NCBI GenBank assembly: GCA_024711145.1
Contig: JANJTJ010000049.1
Coordinates: 1-42,745 of the forward strand
Direction: 5' to 3'
Origin: Balneolales bacterium
Lineage (GTDB): Bacteria; Bacteroidota; Rhodothermia; Balneolales; HLUCCA01
Length of the DNA stretch: 42,745 nucleotides
Each line of letters opens with the position of its first letter. Positions within the stretch are counted from its first letter, which is position 1. The position numbers and the translations under genes are program-made. The notes beneath the pieces were generated by a model. The model had not been told where the DNA came from and ran no database searches. It saw only the letters and a program-made list of their open reading frames with translations. This document shows positions 14,810 to 21,920 of this stretch, in pieces.

Positions 14810-17017
14810 ATGACATCACTCATCTATCTGATTCCGGTCGCGGGTGTCCTAGCGCTGATCTACACCTACGTCAAGTCGGCGTGGATCGCCAAGCAGGATC
14901 CCGGCACTGAAAAAATGGTCAAGATCGCCGCGGCGATCTCGGAAGGCGCCATGGCGTTCCTTCGGGCCGAATACAAAGTACTGGCCATCTTCGTGGTCGT
15001 TGTGGCGGCCCTGTTGGGCTTCCAAGGCGCCAACACCGAAGGCAGCTCGTATCTGGTGGCTGTTTCCTTCATCGTAGGGGCCATGTGCTCGGGGCTGGCC
15101 GGTTACATCGGCATGAAAGTGGCTACCAAAGCCAACGTGCGCACCACGCATGCCGCCCGCACCTCCTTGGGCGACGCCTTGAATGTGGCGTTCACCGGCG
15201 GATCCGTAATGGGCTTGGCCGTTGTAGGTCTTGGCGTGCTGGGTCTGTCCATCCTGTTCATCGTGTACTCGAACATGTACGGTACCGACATGGCCAACAT
15301 GAACAAAGTGTTGACCGTGCTCACCGGCTTCTCCTTCGGAGCCAGCTCCATCGCCCTGTTCGCACGGGTAGGTGGCGGCATCTACACCAAAGCCGCCGAC
15401 GTGGGCGCCGACCTGGTGGGCAAAGTGGAAGCCGGCATACCGGAAGACCACCCCTTGAACCCGGCCACCATCGCCGACAACGTGGGCGACAACGTGGGCG
15501 ACGTGGCCGGCATGGGTGCCGACCTGTTCGAATCGTTCGTGGGTTCCATCATCGCCGCCATGGTATTGGGGGCGACCTTCATGACCTCCACCGACTACAT
15601 GGACGGCTTCAACGGCCTGGGTGCCGTGCTGCTGCCCCTGTTCCTGGCCGGGTCGGGCATCGTGATCTCCATCATCGGCACCTTCTTCGTTAAAGTGAAA
15701 GAAGGTGGCGATCCCCAGCGCGCCCTCAACCTGGGTGAGTTCGGTTCGGCCGGCATCATGCTGGTCGCCTTCTGGTTCATCATCACCGGCGTATTGCCCG
15801 AGAGCTGGACCTACGAAGACCTGCTGTACCGCAACGACGACGGCACCAACCTGATCCGCACCATGACGGCCGCCGGCGTATTCTATGCCACCATCATCGG
15901 TCTGGTGGCCGGCGTGCTCATCGGCATCATCACCGAGTATTACACGGGCTACGGCAAGAAACCCGTGCTCGACATCGCGCGCCAGTCCATCACCGGAGCG
16001 GCCACCAACATCATCGCGGGTCTTCAAGTGGGTATGATCTCCACGGCCGCCCCCATCCTGGTATTGGCCGTCGCCATCATCGGGGCCTTCCACTTCGCCG
16101 GCCTGTACGGCATCGCCATCGCCGCCGTGGGCATGTTGGCCAACACGGGCATCCAGCTGGCGGTGGACGCCTACGGACCCATCTCGGACAACGCCGGCGG
16201 CATCGCCGAAATGGCCGACCTCCCCAAAGAAGTACGTGGCCGTACCGACCGTCTGGATGCCGTAGGCAACACGACCGCCGCCATCGGCAAAGGCTTCGCC
16301 ATCGGTTCCGCCGCCCTTACGGCATTGGCCCTCTTCGGCGCCTACATGTCGGCCGCCGGAATCGGCAGCATCGACATCTCCAAAGCCAACGTGATGGCCG
16401 GCCTCTTCATCGGCGCCATGTTGGTATTCGTGTTCTCGGCCCTCTCCATGGGTGCCGTAGGTCGTGCCGCCATGGCCATGATCCAGGAAGTGCGCCGTCA
16501 GTTCGCGGAAATCCCCGCCCTGAAAGCCGCTCTGGAAGTCATGAAACGCAACGATGAAAAAGAGATGGCCGATTGGTCCAAAGCCGACCAGGACACCTTC
16601 CACGCGGCCGAAGGCACCGCCGAATACGGCAAATGCGTGGAAATCTCCACCAAAGCCGCCATCCGCGAAATGGTGGTACCGGGTCTGTTGGCCGTAGCCG
16701 CTCCCGTGGTCATCGGGTTCATGCCGGGTATGGGCAAAGAGGCCCTGGGCGGCATGCTGGCCGGTGTCACCGTAGCCGGTGTGCTCATGGCCATCTTCCA
16801 AGCCAACGCCGGCGGCGCTTGGGACAACGCCAAGAAGATGTTCGAAGCCGGTGTGGAGATCAACGGCAAGATGTACTACAAGAAGTCGGAGCCGCACAAG
16901 GCCGCCGTTGTGGGCGACACCGTGGGCGACCCGCTGAAAGACACCTCCGGGCCGTCTCTCAACATCCTGCTCAAGCTGATCTCGGTCGTAGCCCTGGTGA
17001 TCGCCACCGCGCTCTGA
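14810..17017 (+). CDS. hppA: K+-dependent type membrane ion-pumping pyrophosphatase
   Basis: 735 residues with about 16 membrane segments. Hydrolyses cytoplasmic pyrophosphate and pumps H+ and/or Na+ across the inner membrane. The catalytic stretch reads [20 protein letters not shown], continuing to [27 protein letters not shown] second conserved site near the C-terminus is [20 protein letters not shown]. At residues 490-493 the [10 protein letters not shown] motif has Ala and Gly where K+-independent enzymes have Lys and Thr/Ala, which puts it in the K+-dependent group. Whether it pumps Na+, H+ or both cannot be decided from reading. It is last in the prs-rplY-pth-hppA cluster; removing pyrophosphate made by biosynthesis fits the context. 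Confidence 0.95.
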   Translation: MTSLIYLIPVAGVLALIYTYVKSAWIAKQDPGTEKMVKIAAAISEGAMAFLRAEYKVLAIFVVVVAALLGFQGANTEGSSYLVAVSFIVGAMCSGLAGYIGMKVATKANVRTTHAARTSLGDALNVAFTGGSVMGLAVVGLGVLGLSILFIVYSNMYGTDMANMNKVLTVLTGFSFGASSIALFARVGGGIYTKAADVGADLVGKVEAGIPEDHPLNPATIADNVGDNVGDVAGMGADLFESFVGSIIAAMVLGATFMTSTDYMDGFNGLGAVLLPLFLAGSGIVISIIGTFFVKVKEGGDPQRALNLGEFGSAGIMLVAFWFIITGVLPESWTYEDLLYRNDDGTNLIRTMTAAGVFYATIIGLVAGVLIGIITEYYTGYGKKPVLDIARQSITGAATNIIAGLQVGMISTAAPILVLAVAIIGAFHFAGLYGIAIAAVGMLANTGIQLAVDAYGPISDNAGGIAEMADLPKEVRGRTDRLDAVGNTTAAIGKGFAIGSAALTALALFGAYMSAAGIGSIDISKANVMAGLFIGAMLVFVFSALSMGAVGRAAMAMIQEVRRQFAEIPALKAALEVMKRNDEKEMADWSKADQDTFHAAEGTAEYGKCVEISTKAAIREMVVPGLLAVAAPVVIGFMPGMGKEALGGMLAGVTVAGVLMAIFQANAGGAWDNAKKMFEAGVEINGKMYYKKSEPHKAAVVGDTVGDPLKDTSGPSLNILLKLISVVALVIATAL

Positions 17018-17041
17018 CCCCCGCTTCCGAACGACGATCCA

Positions 17042-17073
17042 GAGGCCCTGCCGGAGAAATCCGGCGGGGCCTC
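17042..17073 (+). terminator. Strong hairpin after hppA
   Basis: GAGGCCC-T-GCCGGA, GAAA loop, TCCGGC-G-GGGCCTC: a stem of about 14 pairs with one T-G pair. Only a weak T tract (GTACTTTA) follows. It lies 24 nt after the hppA stop and probably ends the housekeeping cluster transcript. Confidence 0.65.
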
Positions 17074-17086
17074 GTACTTTACGGCC

Positions 17087-17746
17087 ATGCATCTTTTCAA
17101 ACTGCTGTTCGAGCACGACATGCTCCTCGAGCAATTATCCGCTCCCGGCGATGTCCACAAACCGGCCAAAGAATCCTCCCTGGAGGATTTCATGAAGCCG
17201 GTTCCCACTTACTCGCGGTTCTACCTGACGGCCACCCGCCTCGGAGACGACCCCAAGTTCGGCCTGAACGTGCTGCCCGACTTCAGGCAGTTGGTCTATG
17301 ACCTTCAGATCGCCTTGGATGCCAAATACTGGCTCCGGAGCGATGGCAAAAGCGAGCGGGACCTATGGACCCTGCTGGAGACCGCCACCACCGACCAAGC
17401 CCTGGTGGGGGTCATGAACGACGGGTTCGTGTGCCCCTTGCCGGGATTGACCAACCGCCAGGGCCTGCGCGAACAGATGGCCGAATTGTTGGAGAACCTG
17501 GATGCCGGCCATGTGGCCCTGTTTCTGGAGAAAGCGCATCATGGTGTCGATTTCCACCTGTTCAGCAAAAAGAACCGGTATCCGGAGCTGTTTCACGCCT
17601 TCAAGCCGCACATCAGGCCCGATTGGCGGTTTTTCAGCATCAACGGCAAGCGGGCCCGAAGCGAGCGGTTGTTCCAATTCGAGACCTGGACCCTGGACAG
17701 GCCGCCCCACGGATTCGAAGAAGTATTCCGCGATACCCGGCTTTGA
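17087..17746 (+). CDS. Hypothetical protein, unrecognised
   Basis: 219 residues without a signal peptide or membrane segment, so probably cytoplasmic. I do not recognise a family. Visible features are an N-terminal helical [17 protein letters not shown], a conserved-looking [20 protein letters not shown] segment, a helical middle ([20 protein letters not shown]) and an aromatic/basic C-terminal part ([16 protein letters not shown]). GC content and codon use match the neighbours, and the antisense frames look like shadows, so it is a real gene. It stands alone between the hppA hairpin and the TonB receptor promoter. A TACTTTA box lies 5 nt before the ATG. Confidence 0.75.
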   Translation: MHLFKLLFEHDMLLEQLSAPGDVHKPAKESSLEDFMKPVPTYSRFYLTATRLGDDPKFGLNVLPDFRQLVYDLQIALDAKYWLRSDGKSERDLWTLLETATTDQALVGVMNDGFVCPLPGLTNRQGLREQMAELLENLDAGHVALFLEKAHHGVDFHLFSKKNRYPELFHAFKPHIRPDWRFFSINGKRARSERLFQFETWTLDRPPHGFEEVFRDTRL

Positions 17747-17770
17747 AGAACTGACCGGTCATAAATCCTT

Positions 17771-17799
17771 TTGACAACCCCTCCGGTTGGCGTAATTTC
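17771..17799 (+). promoter_or_regulatory. Promoter of the TonB receptor leader
   Basis: TTG (17771-17773, part of a TTTTG run), 19 bp, then TAATTTC (17793-17799). This is the best -33/-7 pair at a protein gene in the window. Transcription would begin near 17803-17807, at or just inside the leader ORF. Confidence 0.6.
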
Positions 17800-17802
17800 G
17801 GT

Positions 17803-17859
17803 ATGAAAGGGCTTCCACAGAGCCCTTTTCCATATCCACGAACCAAGGTTGTACCATGA
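17803..17859 (+). CDS. Putative 18-codon leader ORF overlapping the TonB receptor start
   Basis: Too short for the ORF track. ATG 17803 begins MKGLPQSPFPYPRTKVVP, and its TGA (17857-17859) overlaps the receptor ATG (17856-17858) as ATGA. The ATG is 3 nt after the TAATTTC box, so ribosomes would meet it at the extreme 5' end of the mRNA. The overlap could couple receptor translation to translation of the leader. The peptide is Pro-rich (5 of 18), which could slow ribosomes. No homology claim is made; it could be a chance frame inside a 5' UTR. Confidence 0.4.
   Translation: MKGLPQSPFPYPRTKVVP
17806..17828 (+). promoter_or_regulatory. Hairpin in the TonB receptor leader
   Basis: AAAGGGCT (17806-17813), 7-nt loop TCCACAG, AGCCCTTT (17821-17828). 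It lies within the first 30 nt of the predicted transcript and inside the leader ORF. The 3' arm ends in TTTT, so it may act as an attenuator or as a 5' stabilising stem. No known riboswitch is recognised. Confidence 0.5.
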
Positions 17860-20606
17860 CCATCAAGTCGTCTATCCTGTCTCTACTAGTCGTGTTCGCC
17901 ACCGGTCTCAGCGGTGTGCTCGCTCAGGGAGGTCTGCAAGGGACCGTTACCGATTCGGGCAACCGCGAAGTGCTTACCGGGGCCAACATCCTTGTCTCCA
18001 GTTCGGATGGGGCGGTTTCCCGAGGCACCAACTCCGGAATCGACGGCACCTATTCCTTCACCAGCCTGCGCGCCGGCACCTACACCGTGCGTGTGAGCTA
18101 CGTGGGCTACAACGACCGCACCATCAACGATGTCGTGATCCGCGACGGTGCCGTAACCCGGTTGGACATCGACCTCACGGCCGGTGTGAGTCTGAACCCG
18201 GTGGTCATTTCGGCTTCCAAAGCCCAGGAGAAAGTGACCGAAGCGCCCGCATCCATCCAGGTGGTATCGGCCCGCGACATCGCGAACGTCTCCACCACGG
18301 GTTCGGCCGACTACGTGAAAGGCCTCACCGCCGTGGACGTGGCCCAGCAGGGCATCGCCTCCCAAACGGTGGTCACCCGCGGCTTCAACAACATCTTCAG
18401 CGGCTCCCTGTTGGTGCTTACCGACAACCGCATCACCCACATCCCCTCGCTGCGCGCCAACGTGCTGCACTTCATCCCGCAGACGAACGACGACATCGAG
18501 AGCGTGGAACTGGTGCTGGGTCCGGCCGCCGCCCTGTACGGCCCCAACGCCAACAGCGGCGTGATGCACATGCTCACCAAGTCGCCCCTCACCTCGGCCG
18601 GTACCAGCATCGGCGTGTTCGGCGGCAACCAGAGCTTCTTCAAGGTACAGGCCCGTTCGGCCCACCGCCTCAGCGACCGGTTCGGTCTGAAGGTATCCGG
18701 CCAGTACGTGCGCGCCAGCGAGTTCGAGCTGGATCCTAACAACCCGTACCGCCAGCAGGAAACCCAGGCCCGTACGGCCTATCTGGGTGGCGGCGGCGAC
18801 CCGCTCTCTCCGTTCGGCCGCCGCATCGGTGTGCGCGACTACGACATCGAGAAGCTCTCGATCGACGCCCGTGCCGACTACCAGGTGAGCGACAACCTCA
18901 CGGCCATCTTCAACACCGGCTTCAACCGGGCCAACAACATCGACCTGACGGGTCTGGGTGCTGGCCAAGCCGTTGATTGGACCTACAGCTACTACCAGGG
19001 CCGCATCCTGTACCGCAACTGGTTCTTCCAGACCTTCCTGAACCAATCCAACTCGGGCGACACCTACATCATCCCAACTGGGAACGCCATCGTGGACAAA
19101 TCCAACCTGATGGTGTCGCAGCTGCAGCACCAGGCCGATTGGAGCCGGTTCAACTTCGTGTACGGGGTGGATTACATCCGCACCAATCCCCAGACCGAGG
19201 GTACGGTGAACGGGCAGTATGAGAACCAGGACACCTACCAGGAATTCGGCGGGTACCTGCAAACCAAGTACACCTTCAGCGAGAAGCTGGACCTGCTGGC
19301 CTCCTTCCGGTTGGACCAGCACAGCGAGCTGAACGACCCGGTGTTCTCGCCCCGTGCGGCCTTGGTCTTCAAGCCCATCCCGAACCACAACTTCCGGGTG
19401 ACCTACAACCGCTCCTTCAGCACGCCCAGCTCGAACAACCTGTTCCTGGACCTGCTGGCCCGTCAACAGGTGATTTTCCCCGGATATAATGGTACCGGGT
19501 TGTTGGATGTGCGTGCACAGGGTGTGCCGAAATCAGGATTCACCTTTGACCGCGGTATGAACGGTTTACCACTCTGGCAACTAAATTTACCCGCAGTAAT
19601 GCCAGGGCAACCTACATCCGATCTCGAATTCGATCCTTCCAATATCAATCCGGCCCACTGGGCAGTAATTCGGAACGTATTGGCTGGTGCCATCGCCGCA
19701 AATCCGAATCTGCCGGCTGATGTCAAGGCCTTGAATTGGGGGTCTGCCGCTCAACCAGGCACCAGTAGTCTTCCTTCCATTGGTCTACTTATGTTCAACC
19801 CGCTCACGGCTTCGGTTGTGAGTGATGTAACCGACATCGACGCCATCAAGCCGACGATCTACAACACCTTCGAAGTGGGTTACAAAGGCATCTTCAACAA
19901 CAACCTGCTGTTGAGCGCCGATGTGTACTACACCAAGGCCGAAAACTTCGTGGGTCCCTTGCTGGTTGAAACCCCGACTGTCAACATGAATCCCAACAAT
20001 GCCGGTTCATACTTGGGCGCATTCATGATTTCGAACGGAATAAATCCAGCGGTTGCGGCGGCTGTGGCAGCCCAACTTGCTCCTGTAGTGGCTCAAATTC
20101 CCTTGGGCGTGGTAACGCCCCAGGAGGCTTTCGACCGCCGCGCCGTGATGCTCACCTACCGCAACTTCGGTGAGATCACCTACTGGGGTGTTGACCTCGG
20201 CTTCGAGTACCTGATGGGTGCCCGCTACCGCCTCATGGGCAACATGAGTTATGTGAGCGAAGACCAATGGCTCGACCTGGACGGCAACCCCGATTTCGAC
20301 ATCAACCTGAACGCGCCGAAAACGAAGTTCATGTTGGGCATCGGGTACGACAACCGCGATGCCGGCTTCGACGCCGCCGCCAAATTCCGCTACGTGGGCG
20401 GGTTCCCGGTAGAATCGGGCATCTATGTGGGTGAAGTGGACGCCTACTACACCTTGGACGTGAACGCCGGGTACAACCTGCGTGCCGTTCCGGGGCTGCG
20501 GTTCTCGGCCAACATCAACAACCTGACCAACAACCAGGCGCCCCAGTTCGCCGGTACGCCCGACATCGGCCTGTTCGCCACGGGTGGGATCACCTACTCG
20601 TTCTGA
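17856..20606 (+). CDS. TonB-dependent outer-membrane receptor with N-terminal carboxypeptidase-like domain
   Basis: 916 residues. A signal peptide (ending LSGVLAQG) is followed by a carboxypeptidase-like regulatory domain (about 27-115, QGTVTDSGNREVLTGANI then GTYTVRVSYVGYNDR). The plug domain (about 120-235) contains APASIQVVSARDI, VVTRGFNN, VELVLGPAAALYGPNANSG. The rest is the beta-barrel, ending FATGGITYSF with terminal Phe. It imports a substrate through the outer membrane using TonB energy. No SusD gene is adjacent, and the gene is closed by its own terminator, so it is not a SusCD pair; the substrate is unknown. Codon use is strongly optimised, suggesting high expression, except in two patches (about residues 541-659 and 707-750) that are AT-richer and differently coded. 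Confidence 0.93.
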   Translation: MTIKSSILSLLVVFATGLSGVLAQGGLQGTVTDSGNREVLTGANILVSSSDGAVSRGTNSGIDGTYSFTSLRAGTYTVRVSYVGYNDRTINDVVIRDGAVTRLDIDLTAGVSLNPVVISASKAQEKVTEAPASIQVVSARDIANVSTTGSADYVKGLTAVDVAQQGIASQTVVTRGFNNIFSGSLLVLTDNRITHIPSLRANVLHFIPQTNDDIESVELVLGPAAALYGPNANSGVMHMLTKSPLTSAGTSIGVFGGNQSFFKVQARSAHRLSDRFGLKVSGQYVRASEFELDPNNPYRQQETQARTAYLGGGGDPLSPFGRRIGVRDYDIEKLSIDARADYQVSDNLTAIFNTGFNRANNIDLTGLGAGQAVDWTYSYYQGRILYRNWFFQTFLNQSNSGDTYIIPTGNAIVDKSNLMVSQLQHQADWSRFNFVYGVDYIRTNPQTEGTVNGQYENQDTYQEFGGYLQTKYTFSEKLDLLASFRLDQHSELNDPVFSPRAALVFKPIPNHNFRVTYNRSFSTPSSNNLFLDLLARQQVIFPGYNGTGLLDVRAQGVPKSGFTFDRGMNGLPLWQLNLPAVMPGQPTSDLEFDPSNINPAHWAVIRNVLAGAIAANPNLPADVKALNWGSAAQPGTSSLPSIGLLMFNPLTASVVSDVTDIDAIKPTIYNTFEVGYKGIFNNNLLLSADVYYTKAENFVGPLLVETPTVNMNPNNAGSYLGAFMISNGINPAVAAAVAAQLAPVVAQIPLGVVTPQEAFDRRAVMLTYRNFGEITYWGVDLGFEYLMGARYRLMGNMSYVSEDQWLDLDGNPDFDINLNAPKTKFMLGIGYDNRDAGFDAAAKFRYVGGFPVESGIYVGEVDAYYTLDVNAGYNLRAVPGLRFSANINNLTNNQAPQFAGTPDIGLFATGGITYSF

Positions 20607-20627
20607 GGCCGGCGCCAACGCCTTCCC

Positions 20628-20662
20628 AAGCCCTGTCCGGTTCGCCGGGCAGGGCTTTTTTT
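20628..20662 (+). terminator. Strong intrinsic terminator after the TonB receptor gene
   Basis: AAGCCCTGTCCGG, TTCG tetraloop, CCGGGCAGGGCTT (13 pairs with one T-G), then a T run to 20662. It lies 21 nt after the receptor stop and ends just before the pyrF -7 box. Confidence 0.9.
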
Positions 20663-20667
20663 ATGGG

Positions 20668-20674
20668 TATCTTG
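20668..20674 (+). promoter_or_regulatory. -7-like box of pyrF-rnhA
   Basis: TATCTTG lies 7 nt before ATG 20682 and directly after a strong terminator, so a promoter here is required. No -33 TTG is seen at the expected distance. Confidence 0.5.
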
Positions 20675-20681
20675 GCCCGCC

Positions 20682-21458
20682 ATGGCAACCTATCTGGAAA
20701 AACTGCAGGCTTCCGTACGCCGGAGCGGCTCCGTCTTGTGCGTGGGGTTGGACCCCGAGCCCGACGGAAGCGACCTGTTGGGTCGGTTGAAGCGCCTGAT
20801 TGACGAGACCGCCGATTCCGCCGCAGCCTACAAGCCCAACCTGGGCTTTTTCGAAGCCATGGGCACGGCGGGCATGGAGCTGTACGAAGCCGTACTCGGC
20901 CACATACCGGCCGGCCACATCGTGGTGGCCGATGCCAAACGGGGCGACATCGGCCACACGGCGGCCCGGTACGCGCACGCCCATCTGCGGGCGTGGCCGG
21001 CCGACGCCGTCACCGTGAATCCGTTGATGGGATGGGAAACCTTGGATCCGTATCTGACCGATGCGGCCAAGGCCGCCTACGTCTTGTGCCTGACCAGCAA
21101 CCCGGGTGCCGAAGACCTGCTGTTGCGGCCTTTCGCCGCCGCCGAGAGCCTGGCCCACCACATTGCGGCGACCGTGGGTGCCCGCCGCGATGCCGGCACC
21201 GCCGGCCTGGTTGTGGGAGCCACCCGGCCCGAGCGGCTGGCCTCGGTCCTTGCCGGCGCGCCGGACGCCCCTCTGCTCATCCCCGGCGTGGGAGCCCAGG
21301 GCGGCGACCCGGCGGCCTTGGGCCACGCCTTGCGCGGGCACCGGGGCATTCCCCTGGTGAACGTGACCCGTGCCATCGCCAACGCCGCCGAAGGTGCCCG
21401 CGCCGCCGCCCGCCGCTACCATGCGGCCCTCCTGCCCTTGGCCGAACCCCATGTCTGA
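20682..21458 (+). CDS. pyrF: Orotidine 5'-phosphate decarboxylase, type 2
   Basis: Last step of UMP synthesis, OMP to UMP plus CO2. 258 residues; begins with LCVGLDPEPDGSDLL and carries the catalytic VVADAKRGDIGHTAARYA motif (Lys and Asp of the K-D-D tetrad). The DAKRGDIG form and the length point to the type 2 (longer) family. Downstream, PGVGAQGGDPAALG is the phosphate-binding region. The start is set by the TATCTTG box 7 nt upstream. The 3' end overlaps rnhA by 8 nt, so they form an operon. The PyrR-like gene elsewhere in the window belongs to the same pathway. Confidence 0.95.
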   Translation: MATYLEKLQASVRRSGSVLCVGLDPEPDGSDLLGRLKRLIDETADSAAAYKPNLGFFEAMGTAGMELYEAVLGHIPAGHIVVADAKRGDIGHTAARYAHAHLRAWPADAVTVNPLMGWETLDPYLTDAAKAAYVLCLTSNPGAEDLLLRPFAAAESLAHHIAATVGARRDAGTAGLVVGATRPERLASVLAGAPDAPLLIPGVGAQGGDPAALGHALRGHRGIPLVNVTRAIANAAEGARAAARRYHAALLPLAEPHV

Positions 21459-21906
21459 GGCCCTTCCCGAGGTCGTGCTCTATACCGACGGGGCCTGCAG
21501 CGGCAACCCCGGTCCCGGAGGCTGGGCGGCCCTCCTCCTCTGGAACGGCCGCGAACGCGAGCTCAGCGGGCACCACCCCGCCACCACCAACAACCGCATG
21601 GAGATGACGGCCGTGATCGAAGGCCTCCGGGCCCTCAACCGCCCCTGCCGGGTCACCATCTGCTCCGACAGCGCCCTCATCATCAACGCCTTCCAAGACC
21701 GGTGGATCGATAGCTGGATGAAGCGCGGCTGGCTCAAAGCCGACAAGAAACCCGTCGAAAACCGGGACCTGTGGGAAGCCATGCTGCAAGCGGCCGCGCC
21801 CCACCACATCACCTGGAAAAAAGTGAAGGGTCATTCCACCGACCCCCTCAACAACCGGGTGGACGCCCTGGCGGTGGCGGCATCGAAGCTGACAGCTGAC
21901 AGCTGA
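21451..21906 (+). CDS. rnhA: Ribonuclease HI
   Basis: Degrades the RNA strand of RNA-DNA hybrids. The ORF track starts at 21370 inside pyrF; the real start is ATG 21451, giving 151 residues beginning MSEALPEVVLYTDGACSGNP. The catalytic acids are visible: Asp in YTDGACSGNPGPGG, Glu in NNRMEMTAVIEGL, Asp in CSDSALIINAF, and the His-Asp pair in KGHSTDPLNNRVDALA. The ATG overlaps the end of pyrF by 8 nt. The last five codons and the stop are made by a GCTGACA heptamer repeat. Confidence 0.95.
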   Translation: MSEALPEVVLYTDGACSGNPGPGGWAALLLWNGRERELSGHHPATTNNRMEMTAVIEGLRALNRPCRVTICSDSALIINAFQDRWIDSWMKRGWLKADKKPVENRDLWEAMLQAAAPHHITWKKVKGHSTDPLNNRVDALAVAASKLTADS

Positions 21907-21908
21907 CA
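21888..21908 (+). repeat. Heptamer tandem repeat GCTGACA x3
   Basis: Three perfect copies of a 7-nt unit run over the end of rnhA and into the gap before the hybrid kinase gene. Because 7 is not a multiple of 3, a change in copy number would alter the C-terminal residues and stop position of rnhA and move the kinase gene's TATATTC box (21910-21916), which directly abuts the repeat. Confidence 0.85.
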
Positions 21909-21909
21909 G

Positions 21910-21916
21910 TATATTC
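21910..21916 (+). promoter_or_regulatory. -7-like box of the hybrid kinase gene
   Basis: TATATTC lies 4 nt before ATG 21921 and immediately after the heptamer repeat. No -33 TTG is found at the usual spacing, so readthrough from pyrF-rnhA is also possible. Confidence 0.3.
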
Positions 21917-21920
21917 AGCC

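Noticed and set aside
14849-17134. 761-residue antisense ORF over hppA
   Set aside because: His/Gly/Asp-rich shadow of a highly expressed, codon-biased gene; no recognisable motif and no start context.
17856-20606. SusC-like glycan uptake system
   Set aside because: The receptor has the carboxypeptidase-like N-terminal domain, but no SusD gene follows; a strong terminator and pyrF come next.
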